The translations under genes and the position numbers were made by a program. The notes below the pieces were generated by a model. That model had not been told where the DNA came from and made no database searches. It worked only from the letters and a program-made list of their open reading frames with translations. A DNA stretch of 64,000 nucleotides from Annulohypoxylon bovei var. microspora. Taxonomy: Eukaryota > Ascomycota > Sordariomycetes > Xylariales > Hypoxylaceae. The stretch is taken from assembly GCA_022836615.1 (NCBI GenBank), contig MU405283.1, positions 124,001 through 188,000 of the forward strand, given 5' to 3'. Positions 46,403-59,036 of this stretch are shown here, one piece after another (the first letter of the stretch is position 1; each line of letters opens with the position of its first letter).

Positions 46403-49400
46403 AAGTGACTATCTATTGAAGCTACTAGAGCTGGAGATGTGTGTGTTTTGGACGAGGTATGCTTTTCTTTTATTTGTCTGCCTCGTAAATTGGATGTCTT
46501 TCTTTCGCGCCTAGATGTCGGAAAGAAAGAGATACAATCGCAAAGCAGGCGGTCGGGGGTAATCGAATATCAAATCCGAGATTTAGACTGCGATCGATTT
46601 ATAGAAGTGAATGACGATCTCGGTGTTGACGAGATAGATGTCCGTCAATTAAATTAAGTGGTGTTCGGTCGTCGCCTTTTTTTCCGACTGACAGGAACAG
46701 AAATGTCAAGCGTCGATGACGAAGCTTTGACCTGTTCGTGAAAGTAAAATAAAAAAAGGTAAGGGTGAACGAAATGGGTATCGGTCAGCAGAAGGATGGT
46801 GAATTAAAAAAAGAGCGTCGTCGCAAACAAACGAAGAATATCGAAAATCCTGGTGTAGTCTACCTAAGGATTACTGATGATAGGGGAAGTCGCGGGAAGG
46901 GGAGATTAAACTTGACGATGAAGTTCTTCGCAGCACGGGCGCGCGCAGATACTCCTATCGAATATATCTCGTCGCGGAGAGGTATTAATTGAGTGGAGAT
47001 ATGTAGTCCCTGTACCGAAATGCAGAGAAATACAAAAAGAATATCCGTCCTCGATAGAAAGGTCAAGGAGGAAAAAAGAAACACAACCTTCAGAAGGGGA
47101 ATCTTCCTAGGTTGTCGTGGTTGATCGTTGATCAAAAAGGTGGTGCAGGAGTGAGAAAAAAAAATTATGATGGGAAATTTTTGGGAAGGGGAAAATAATG
47201 GCTTGCTTGGGTTTGCGACTTGGGTGCTGCCCTCTCACACCACAATCGCACGCACTGGCTTCACTAATAATTATTAACTAGGTACCTACCGTGCTAGCGG
47301 ACGGGTACAATAGACATCCACTAGCTCTTGTAGATTGGTTGATGGAACTACCAAGAAGGTACGTATCCCTGTGAGGCTGTTCCACTTTTTAAAAATTGTC
47401 TGGGTCCAAGCATGTACAGCTGCATACAAAATACATTGTCTTGGTACTTCCTCCCCTCGACTCACTCTTCTAGACGGCCTTACGCGAGTGGGTCCCCTTT
47501 TTTTTTAACTGCCATCCGTGGATCTTTACATCAATGTATGTAAACTCTAGCAAAATGTAGTTTCCACTTCTAAGGTTGTACCTAAGTACCTATCTCCATC
47601 ATGAACTTCCAACACTGAATTTATGAACTGATATTTCACCCCCTTTACAACATTTGAAATCAAAGATTGTTGCGACAGCAACAGCTCACTATTTGAAAGC
47701 CACAGGATATACCTACCTAGTCAAGTATTTCCTAGTAGATAGTTCGTAACTACTATATCTTATTCGCACTTACCTAGTAGTTGCTGTTAGCTGCGTTGTC
47801 TTTTTAGTTTCGCCTCCGATCTAGGTATCTAGTAGTACATTGATAAAATTTCACTTATTTGTGGCCGCTTGATTCCGTCACCAAAAGCACATGGGGACAT
47901 TAGGTATGTGGGCATCTTGCCCTCCTCGCTCCCACACCAATCCGCAGAAAAGCCCTGTTGGTCTTTTACCTAAGTGGTTAGTAAAACTCCCCGCGTTCTA
48001 GAATATCGCTTGTAAGTATTACTTTGTCTCCTAAATCCGAACGAGACTTAAGTGTCCGTGAGATATTAGTGATGTCGTTTGCATGGCCACTTTTTTTTTG
48101 GCTTTATCCTCCTACACATACAAAATTCCCGAGACTTTTATTTCTTAATAAATGCCGAGAACAACAATTATCTAAGGTTAGCTCATTATAAAGTGACGTT
48201 TTATTCCATACTAAGGTAGTTAGATAGGTAGCTAATGGGAAAACTATTATATGTGCCCAAGTAGTTGTTAGGTAACTAATAGATCCCAAGTATCACATAA
48301 GGGTATCTCCTAGTTCTGTTGATTTCCATTAACAAGCAGCAATTGATATATTACCTAGTTATCCCATATCTTCATTCTCGTCCACTTTGATACCACACCA
48401 GCTCTTTATCTCTACTTAGCTTTGGTAGTAGGTTTGCCGTTTATTAATGCGCACTTGCCTTGTTATAAGATAATCTGTACGCAAATTACCTATTCTTACT
48501 ACTTACCTCGTATGTTGGAAGGCGATACTCACCCTTTTTCTTTTTTTTTTACAGCCATCGGTCGTTCTTGTTTCTAAACTTGCTGTCTGCCATGCCTTCC
48601 TGCAATTACCTGATGATACGCTAGTATCCTTGTATCGTACACCTGTTACAATGCGGACGGAACAATGGAACTCATCCCATCTACAAACTCTAAACTTGGC
48701 CGAGCCCAGAGGGGCACCTAACTTTTCCGTAACTGGCAAGCCGAGAAGAATGGTTCTGTTGCTGCAGGAGATAAGTTTTTCAATGTTCTTTTCAATAATT
48801 TATATTTTAACACTATCGTACTGGTTTATAGGAGACAATTATTTTGGGCAGGTATGTACAAATTTTTTAAACTTAAATACTAATTTCACATGCTATCAAA
48901 GGTAATACACATAGGAAGGGGAAGGGCCCAGTTAGGAGAGCGATATAGTATATCAACATATCTACCTCCAAATAGAAGATGCACTGCAAGAACCAACGTC
49001 ACCTCTTTTAAGACACGGGCATCGTCTAGTCCCGTCGTACATTCCGCCCGCTGTCGCGTTTTTTGCACTCCGCGGTTTCCCTCATCTCGGGTCAATACTA
49101 AAGTAGGTAGGTATACGCAGTTGCCCGTTTATGTATTTCATTGGAGTATTTCGGGTAAACGGATTAATTCCCTCAGTCTCAAAATAGACTAAAAAGAGTG
49201 GAAGTTTCCCTATGCATGTTATTGATAGGTGCTTCTGGCTTTAGGTTAAGAATATTTAATAGACGTGTGTTTAACACATAGCGTGGAAGGATTAAATGTA
49301 AAACTGGTGGTGGCAAAACCCTCGACTCTCTACCCCAAGGTTTAAATCTTAACAATAAACAACTTCCCGCTGTTGTGGCTATTAGCTTACTAATTCTATT

Positions 49401-50382
49401 CACCACCTAACTCTTTGCCCGCGAACTATGTGTCCCACGATGCTGTCGGATAACATTACATCCCATGTATGTGCCAGGTATGCACCATGCATGCGTGGAC
49501 AAGGGCATGACATGTCAGATGCGCAACTACAGCTATGAAGTTTGACTCATAATCGAATCCTACTTCGATGACGCATCTACGACGTAGAGTAGCCCGTTGA
49601 TTCGGTCTTTTAAAGAACGAACGAACGGGCGGGTTATGCATGGAAGTTTACAGATATAGAAATAGAAAGGTGCATGGCGTGACTATGAACTGTCGAGGAC
49701 ACTACGGCCTTAGTATATCAAGCTAGAATTGTTATAGAATTTGATTATCTATCGATCGGAGCCGGCCATGTGGTAAAATGATATCTACCCTATTTTCTAT
49801 TCTCTATTTGAACAAGAGGAACTCGATCAGAAGACATATTAATACGCCCAGTTACAAGATATTATCGGGTATAGCTCGTCTTAAAATGTCTTGCTAAAGG
49901 AAGCCCAACCGGTTGCCGATGCTTAGGATCTGCCCCGGTGAGATTGGCGGAACCAGAGCCACGGCGAAGCCCCGTTTGTAGCCCTAACCGGGCAAGTGGC
50001 ACAGGGCTAACCTTCGGCTACCATCATTGGTACGATATCTCAGCAGTGGAGGTGTCTAGGTATAATTTGAATATTTGTGCCCGTTCAATTTCGATACCTA
50101 GGTACCTCGTAAATAGGTATACAATACGATTACAAGCTGTGGTAAGAAGTAAGGAGGTTAGGCAAATACGACGCATTTCTTTATGGTATAATCAAGGGAG
50201 GCAACAATATTTGTGTTACTTTGAATTCGCCTCTGCCTATGCTGTGGACGTAACTTTTTGCGAATCCTCCAGATCAATGTACAAAGACCTAATTCCTCAT
50301 GCTCCGTGCCAAAGTCGTGAATAGCACCACCCATCCATGCAAGCAAATTTACCTATGTCATATTGTTCTATACTCGAGTCAC
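46403..50382. other. Long intergenic region upstream of eIF4G
   Basis: About 4 kb. The first several hundred bases are probably the eIF4G promoter and leader. The remainder is AT-rich with TAGGTA words. Frames at 48630-49192 and 49938-50324 have no recognisable content. I find no terminal repeats, RNA gene or decayed transposon. Confidence 0.6.
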
Positions 50383-53300
50383 CTACGCCTCCCCGGGCTC
50401 GATCCCGTCACTAGGCACCACATCGTCGTCGGCTTCTTCATTGTTCGCACCAACATAGCCAACTTCGTCATCCTCTGCGATGGGTCTCAAATCCTGCTCG
50501 ACGGGTTCTGCTGCCCCTGACAAGCCGCGCTCTGCATGCAGTTGCTTAAGTTTAGTAGAGGTCATTTCGTAGACAAATTGGCCCAGATGCTCAACGCCTT
50601 CCATCGTTGCTTCGCCAGGTACGGCAGTCCCGTCCTCTTCCGCCTGGATGCGCTCTGAGGGCCACATCTCGCCAGTGGCGAGAGTAAGCTTGTCCGGTCG
50701 TTGAAGTAATAGCTCGAAAGCGGGGCGCAACTCGTAGCACGCCTCGAAAACTTCTCTCCGCCCAAGGATGTATAAACCAAGCCGGGCACGGGAAAGTGCT
50801 ACAGTCAGACGCCGAATGTCTCGGAGGTAGCCGACCCTCGATGTGCGCGTGAGTGAGAGAATGATATCTATCTATAGTTAGACCTAATTACCCCTAAAAG
50901 GCGAAATGGGGGATTACTCACAATCGTTTTGTTCACCTTGGTACTTGTCGACAGTAGTTACTATCTTAGGTAAACCGAACATAGCGTTCTTCGCACATCG
51001 GTGGGCTAGCACATCCTTGATAAGGGCCCGCTGGCCAGCGTAGGTGGCAAGAATGCTGATCTTCGATCCAGGATATCCCAGAAGCCGCATGTATTGGAAG
51101 ATGGCAACGGCGTATTCAGCCTCACCTAAGTTCTGAATGAAATGCGGCGTTGGTTCGACTTCTCCACGACCCTTATAGTCGGGAACGTTGATGAACTGGT
51201 AATCGTATTTGAATCCAGCATTGGCAGTTTGGAACTCCTTCATGCTTTCGACGTGTGGTAGATTACCAAGGTTGGGATATCTCCACTGATACAATGCGGC
51301 AATAGATGGACGAGCACGGCCTTGCTGGTCGAGTGTAATGACTGGTACTCGTAAGCGGATAAATCGGAAGAAAAGAGACTGCTCAAGGTTGGCGTAGTGT
51401 CTGAAAGCAAGACTCTGTATGACGGGCGAGTTCTGGTAATGGTCACCACAGAGAACAACCCTCTGAAGCGCCATCTGTCCACCCTCAGGCTTCTGCATAG
51501 CCAAAGGAATAAAGCTCTCAACCTCGGTAATCTGAGCCGCCTCTTCCATGACAACGTTGTCATAATGGAACCCAAGGGAAGCAATCTCAGTACGATGCAT
51601 TGCGGCATGTGTCGCCGTCATGGCGATGATGCGAGCTTCGTTGATCAAAAGGTAGTTGGCCTTATCTCGGTCTCGTCGTAGGATCTCAAATGGTAGGACA
51701 TCTTCTAGCTCAGAGAAGATTTTCGACACGTGATGGTAGCAGCCATTTGCTATATCAAGAACAGCCTCTCGTTCGCTCCCTGGGGGGAATAGAGGCCGGG
51801 GGGCGTCGGAGAAATAGTTGTGGAACGGGAACGCTTCAATGATATCACTCGCTGAAGAGTTAGCTGCTTTTGCTATCTCGTTAAACTTGGCCCAGGATGG
51901 TTGAATGTAGACAGAATTGAAATATCCTGCCGTCTCGGCAGAGTTCCCGTGAACACCGGGAGCACTTATACTAGTTGCCAAGCGGTTGACTTCCTGTAGA
52001 TAACGATCTCTGATCTCAAAGAAAGACTCTACTCGCCCATGTTTACTGAAGCTACCATCAGTATCGAGGTCTTCCTCTCCGTGACCAAGACGGAGAAGAT
52101 GCCGTTCGTCGATGTCTAGAGCGACAATTTTGGCAAAGAGTTGATTTAACGCCTGATTAGAATGCGCAATAAGTAAGGTGCGCTGCTCGGGAAAGTTATG
52201 ATAGATGTTGTTAATGATTTGTGTCGCAACATCCGTCTTGCCAGTACCAGGTGGACCAACAATAACTGTAAGTCCTGGTTGGGTGCCTGATATTATAGCG
52301 TCGATTTGAGCAGGCGTGAAACGAACGCCGTTTAACTTCGGTGCATCCACGGGATATGGTCCAGTGTTAGGTGGTTTGTATGTCGAGACCTTGTACGTCT
52401 CAACCTCGGCGAGCAAGGAAGGCTCTGCGTCTCTCCTTCGCTTCTTGGAAGACTTAACGGGTTTCTCTTCTAGTGGCCTATCCACTGACTCTAACATGTA
52501 AGGAGGACCGAAGCTCTCGGTCACATCGTCTCCTGGCTCAATAGTTTTATCAGGTAGACCTGTGACGAGATGCTGCCAATCCAAGAAAGTGTCCCTAAAA
52601 TCAAGCTTCCCGATCCGATTTGCCAGGTGTTTATACGTGGCGCCGGCGGGGTCCCCATAGCCAAGAAAGGTCTCATGGAGCCACGACGCGAGGGGGACTT
52701 CGGAAAGACATAGGCTACGAATGGACTCTAGTACCGGCTTGAAGTTATTCTCTCTACCACTTCGCCGAACGATCAGATTAATCCGCTCGTACACGTCTGG
52801 CTTGCCTCTCGATGTTCGATCCACGTCTTCCTTGTAAGTCTTCGGGTCTAATCTGAGCTGTACCTTTCTCGTCGGAGATCGGTTCTGGCCACCGAAGTAA
52901 GCAGCGGGATCTCTGATAGATTTCCCCTTATCATCCATGATTTGTGAAATCTCGGCACTTCGCACAGAGATTAGCCCTAGCCTTTGTGCTTCGGAAATTG
53001 TTTGGGCGTTCCCATTCGAGATACCCTTCGAAAGGGATGCATCTACGGCAACGAGAAACACGACGTCGTCTGGACGTAACGAATCCCATTCTTTCCGAAT
53101 GTTGTCGGCAAGTCGACGTACGTCGATAGAAATCTCGGCATTGACTGCAGACGGTTTGTCATCGCCAACAAGTGCAGGTACAACTTCTAGAATGGACGGG
53201 CGGGATATGGGTAGCGCCATTCTCGAAAAGCCGGCAAACGTCGTCTCTCCTGGACGTTTTGACTCCGGTCGTAACCGCCTCAGCGCATCGCCGATATCTT

Positions 53301-54762
53301 TCCTAATACCATAGAAGGACTCACACCGGTAAAGGACGAGAGCTCTCCAAAGGAAGTCTCCAACTGATAGGTGTTGTAATTTGAGCTTAGGAAGCGCAAG
53401 GGGCGTTGACCCGTCGTAGTTGTCCGTCCTTAGAAGACCTTGATCAAAAAGACTGTCCTCGGTCGGAAGAATGCTTGTATCTCGAACAACTTCTTGGAAT
53501 GTCTGACGCTTCTCGTAGGTAGACAAGAGAACTTCCGTTAAAAATGCCCGGTCGATGGGAACGCCGACCGACTCTGGGTATTCTGTTCTAAACTCAAGCA
53601 AAGCCGCAAGCCGTTTGATCTCCTCATCTGCTAGGGTTTCTAAGAGATTCTCAAGTTCGCTCCTTTTACCTATAGACCCGTAATTGGACAGGGCTAACAC
53701 TGTCAGCTTATCCCTGAAGTGGCGTAAGGCTACTCGTTGGAGCTTCGCAAGCTCGGCACAATGTATATCATACGCCTCCGTACGGCTATGTTGGACTCCC
53801 GTGTAATCATCGATGGTGAAGTAGAAGTAATGGCTCAATAGAGCGTATTGGTCGCGAAGTAAACCATTATCTTCATCGTTAAACATTGGGGAGAGTCGTA
53901 GAGCAGGCAAGATATGTAGGTCCTGTAGCAAAGTGTTCGTGTACCGCCTTGTTGGGCTTTGGCTCAATAAGTCGGAAATAAACTCGACGAATCGCTCACA
54001 ATAGAGCACATGCTCTTCCTTCCTTTTCTCACTATAAAGTAGACGGAGAAAATCTAGTGTCATGGTATAAAGCCAGGCCCTCTCAAACCTCAATCGAGCT
54101 TGTGTCGAATCGTCTGCCGAGTCGTATCTCTTGCCTGCTGCTCTCCAGGCTTTTCTGGGCGATGGGTTTTGTGCTAGTTTGCTCTCACGTTTTGATTCGG
54201 TTAGGTTATGCCAGATACCGATGGAAACCAACGAAGCGCATTTGTTGCGCACACTCGACCAATCAAGGCTCTGAAAAGCATAGATGATGAAGCAAAGAAG
54301 ATTCGTCCGTACAGTCAGAGACAGCGTGTGGTCAAGACTCATGGATAGAACACGGGTGAAAAAGCTCTCAAACTCGGCAGGTCGATCCTCAAATAGGCTC
54401 CATGTCTCAAGCTTTTCTCTTGCCTTGACGTTGGTGATTAGAGCTATTAGGAGGACATGGAAATTGGACGAGTCTTCGGAATATCCAGGCCAAAGATAGC
54501 TTTCCAGTGTTTGGAGACCTTCGAGAACAAGCAATGACTTATAGGGGAAGCCATTCTTTTCGAGGACATCCCAGATATCGCGCTTCAATACATCATTCTT
54601 GACCTTGACCCTCGTAGTTCGCTTGGTATTCTTCAACCAATGTTTCCTCGCAAGCTGAGCAAACTCGGTCTCGCCCTCTAAATCGGCAATGGTCGGTCGT
54701 GGTTCGGTATCGCGTGACTTGGACTTTGCGTCACTTTTCTTGAGTCTCTTCGCGGTCGGCAT
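50383..54762 (-). CDS. cwf11: Intron-binding spliceosomal helicase aquarius / Cwf11
   Basis: Two exons, 54762-50922 and 50867-50383, giving 1441 aa. Aquarius is an SF1 helicase of the activated spliceosome that contacts the intron upstream of the branch site. The N-terminal 800 residues are the helical aquarius-specific region. Helicase motifs: GPPGTGKTDVATQ (Walker A, near 834), MEEAAQ (motif II, near 1071), CGDHYQNSPV (motif III), GRARPSIAALYQWRY, TTVDKYQGEQNDYIILSL across the splice join, and RLTVALSRARLGLYILG (motif VI). Motif III has QNSP where QLPP is usual. The acidic C-terminus is long. It is divergent from the THOC1-like gene, with 685 bp between start codons. Confidence 0.95.
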
Positions 54763-55447
54763 GGCTCATAGATTACCTAGGTGCCTTGGCGAGTTGCCGA
54801 GGAGTATCGTACCTAGCCTATAAGCTTAGGCGGTGTAGTCATGAAGCTTTTTCGGATAGGTATTATCATGCACTTGAAGATACTTAATTTTAGAATGGTG
54901 GGTTTCACGTTGTGGCGCAAAACGTTTTCTGAAATTCTCAGCCTTGTCGCGTTGATGTTGTTGATATGATATGTAATTGGTACAAAAAGTATTCCTTGCC
55001 ATCGTCCATCCATCTTTAATTTTTTATTATTTACCTAATCAGGTTACCCCCCTGTCCCTTCTTGCACCTGCATGCACGTTAACTTTAATCCCTGCATTCT
55101 CCACACAGAGGCTTGGCAGCAAACCCCGGCAGAACTTAGGTCTCTTATTCAAGCTCAGCCTTCTGAATGTTCCTCTTGAATCTTCAATGTCAAACAAAGA
55201 AAGACCAGCCAGAACCCTTCGTCAACATCTAATTTCCAAACTTCCAGCCCAAAACGAACTTTTGAAAATGTTTATCTTCTAAATAAGATCAAACAACTTT
55301 TCTCTAGTCATTCATTCATTCATTCGCCCATTCGCTCATTCAGCATCTACCAATCCAAGCATCTAATTTAATCAGAATCCGCCTGTCCAAGACCGCGATC
55401 GATAACTACCTACGCATTTTTGAAAATAGCACTCGCTAATATTCGCG
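54763..55447. other. Bidirectional promoter region between cwf11 and the THOC1-like gene
   Basis: 685 bp between divergent start codons. A TTCA/CATT tetranucleotide run lies at 55309-55345, probably in the THOC1 leader. No other feature seen. Confidence 0.65.
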
Positions 55448-58125
55448 ATGCCTTCTGCGAAGAATCCAGATTATGAGATGCCCAAGGTAGACGCCTTCGC
55501 GGCGCTGCTAAAGGACGCCTTGAACCACGCGCAGTCTATCAAGCCGAGCGCATCGATCGAACCTCCTCTCACCAAGGTTGATTTCGACAGCCAGCTTACA
55601 CAAATTCCCACCATATTCGTATCGGACAAGGAGAAGCCTCGCCAGTATGCTGTCATAGAAACAGCCGCACGAGCTGTGTTTAGCAGCTTAGTTGTCAGTC
55701 GCGAACTTCCGATCCTTCTACTGGCAATTAATAGCTGACCTCTCAGGCTGGAACCTCAATCGATTCACCCGAGTTCGTCCAAGTCTGGAACCTCTTCGAC
55801 TTCCTGTCGGCCTTGTCTGATAGCGATCAATGTGACCACGCCCTCCTTTTCTGGCTTGTGGAGGAACTTCTCGACAGCCAGACGACTGAAGGATGTCGTA
55901 AAATCTTCGATTATCTCGAGTCACGAAGAGAGCAGATAATAGCACATAACCTTCCCTCGAAGAAGTTAGTTATCCTAAGATCCTGTAACGATCTTCTACG
56001 TCGACTGTCTCGAGCTGAAGATACGGCTTTCTGCGGTCGGGTCTTTATCTTCATGTTCCAGTGCTTTCCTCTGGGAGATAGGAGCTCGGTAAATCTCCGC
56101 GGAGAATACCACGTCGAAAATGTCACAGCGTTTGAAGACACACAGACCGAATCAAGCGATTCAGCAGATAAGATGATGGTGGATACAGAACCAGATTCTG
56201 CGAAAGATGGGAAAGAGGAAAGCAAGTCTACAACCAAAGCTGTTTCATTCGACTCAAAGAATAAGTCAGCGCCCGAGAAACCCCTCGATACGGATGCGTT
56301 GTATCCCATTTTCTGGTCACTACAGCGTTACTTCAGCCAACCTACGGTGTTATTCGATTCTACCGAATTGATCAAGTTCAAAGCTGGATTGGAGGCGACC
56401 ATGTCTGCATTCGAAAAAGTTGAGAAGCTCCAGAGGAGTCCTAAAGGCTCTGAAGAGAACAAGTTAATACCTCAGAAGAGAAAACAACCAGAAGGGGGTG
56501 CCGATCTTCGCAGCAGCACCAACAACCCCAAATACCTTACAGGTAGAGAACTTTTTGAGCTAGAGGTGCGTCCCCAGTTTTCGAATAACATCACAACCGA
56601 TAGAATATTATGTAACTAACCATACTATATAGATAAGCGATCTATACTTCAGGCGCAATATTCTCATCCAAGCCTTCATCATACTAGATTTCCTCCTGTC
56701 ACTTACTCCTAAAGCCAGGGCAAAACTCGCCAATATCAAGTCGCAGAACAGATCTGTGATATACGGCGACCAAAAGCTGGGTGAAGATGATGTAAGTCCT
56801 GATGGGAGCATTCTCGACTGGGCGATGCTAACCACACCTAGATGAAATGGGCAACAAACATAAAGGCTAGAATCCAAAACTATATCCAGGCCGAGAACGA
56901 TGGGTTTTTCTTCTTCCGCGTTCTTGAGAGCGTCATCTCGAGAGATAAGGGCTGGGTCCGTTGGAAGGTCGAGAGTTGCCCGCCAATCAAGAGAGATCCG
57001 ATGTCTCCTGACGATTTCAACGAGGCGAAAACCAGCGCCAAACGAATCACGACTAACAAGAGATTGCGAGCCGTGCCCATGGGTTCACTGTCTTTGGATT
57101 TCTTGAAGGAAGAAGATAGTGAAACGGCAATGGAGAAGTTAAAGGATCCGGAGAGGTGGAAGCTTCCTGACCTAAACGATTTCGAGAAGAAAATTGCTGC
57201 AGACGACCTCGACCTCAACTTCGCAACGAACGAAAAGGAAAAATCTGAGATACTCGAAGCCAAGGCTAGCAAGACGTGGAGAGCCCTTAGAATCGCCCGG
57301 AGATCGAAACTTGCCGTCTTCGATAAAATCGACGACTGGCAAAAAGTTGATATTATCTTCAAGGAGCAACCAAAAGCTGTAGATGAGGCTGAGGGAGCGC
57401 AGACGAACGGCCAACTTCCAGAGGACAGGCGTCCAATCATCATAACAGGTCCAAGCAAGGTCGGCAAGTCAACGCTGATCTCCACGCTCTTAGAGAAGCA
57501 CGAGGGAGTATTTGGGAAAGTCATCCAACACACCACACGAAGTCCGAATGATGGAGAGGTCGACGGCCAGGATTACCACTTTGTAGATTCCAAAGCGTTC
57601 AATACCATATTGGACGGCGATTACTTCCTCGAGTTTAGCAGCCGCGACGGGGTTGACTACGGAACAAATCGAAAGGCAGCCAACGCTTTAGAAGAGTCTG
57701 GGAAGGTGCCCGTGATCCAGCTGGATTGTGATGTAAGTCCAAACACATCCCTACGCAGAAAACGCTTACTAACTCTACATCAGGGCACTCAGATGGCCAA
57801 AGATAACGGCTACTCCGCACGGATTGTCTTTATCTCGCCGCCCACCATCGAGGAGCTAGAAGCCCGGTTAAGAAAGACAGACGCCCTTACCGAAGAAAGC
57901 ATACAAAGCACGCTAAAGGCCGCCCAACAAGATATCGAGCAGGCCAAATCCGAGGGCTTCTACGATGCCGTTATCACAAACGGGGAGTTGGAGGAGGCGT
58001 ACAAGACCCTCGAGGAGTTCATATACGGAGCCCCCGTGGAGACGAACGGAGTTAATGGCGATGCTGCTGCGGCGGGAGATGATGTAGCGATGCAGGATAT
58101 GGCAGCCGGGGAGGTAGCATCATGA
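55448..58125 (+). CDS. THO complex subunit THOC1/Hpr1-like protein with C-terminal guanylate-kinase-like domain
   Basis: Five exons, 55448-55693, 55747-56565, 56633-56791, 56842-57732 and 57784-58125, giving 818 aa; all introns are phase 0. THO couples transcription to mRNA export. Residues 1-560 are the THOC1 (efThoc1) region, with YFSQPTVLFDSTEL, RRNILIQAFIILDFL and EGC-type block GWVRWKVESCPPIKRD. Exon 4 runs without a break into a guanylate-kinase fold (about 600-800): Walker A GPSKVGKST, HTTRSPNDGEVDGQDYHFV, FLEF, YGTN, LDCD and VFISPPTIEELEARL. Three phosphate-binding arginines of active enzymes are replaced, so it is probably a non-catalytic binding module. The first donor is GTCAGT, weaker than the others. 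Confidence 0.9.
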
Positions 58126-59036
58126 AGGACTGATCAGTATGAAGATAATTTTGACCGTTTTGTGGGATGACTACCTAGGTTGACGAGTGCGGATGACACG
58201 AACGAGTTATTGGTCTGCGGTTGGGGTCTGGGTCCCAGGGATTTATTTATCTGTTAGATCCAAGATAGGAGAATTACTGGTCGAAAGGCATGGGCACACA
58301 AAAGCTGCCAAGTTGGTTCGGATAGGGGTGCCATTATTTCGCAGTTGAGATACCCATACAATGCACTACTACATGAACCTTATCCCGCATTTAGCATATC
58401 TCCATGGCATGTGAGATTTGTTATCTGCGAATTGTCTGGTTAGAATGATGACGAAAGAACATTTACATCGCAGAAATTACAGATGGCAATCTCTGACAAT
58501 CGAATCATCGTAGCCTTCGCTCACCTTCGCCTCAGCAAGATCTTACTATGTCCAAATTACATGAACTCAAACCAAGTAGGTAGGTAAGTAATGATGATTT
58601 GAAACCCATATAGCGGGCTATTTCAGTTATGTCTATCTACATAGGTAGGTATATACCCCCTCCCCGCTTACTTTGGTATCTAGGAACAGTTATCCATCCC
58701 ACGCCATCCCATCTCCCAGAATTTTTTCACCGAGATTTCCCAGCGCATGCCATGCCACGCTAATCTTGCATTCTCTGTTCCGCCTTTTTGCGACACAGCT
58801 CGCCGGCCGAAATGTCCCAGATGCCAGGTATGTACGTGGCCCTTCTAAATGGTACGCTAAAATGGTATGCGGCTTTAAAAAGTAAAAAATAAAACGCCAT
58901 CGCTATGCAAAGCCTATCAGCCCGGACAAAGAAAAACCCGCGCCACCTTCCCATTTTTCTTCTCTTGTAATATGTTGAGATGTGTGATATATGATATGTG
59001 ATATGTTACGTCAAGCCCGAATCCTAGAGATAAGTA
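58126..59036. other. Intergenic between convergent genes
   Basis: 3' UTRs of the THOC1-like and PLC-like genes. TAGGTAGGTA words at 58577-58588 and 58641-58650. No gene seen. Confidence 0.6.
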
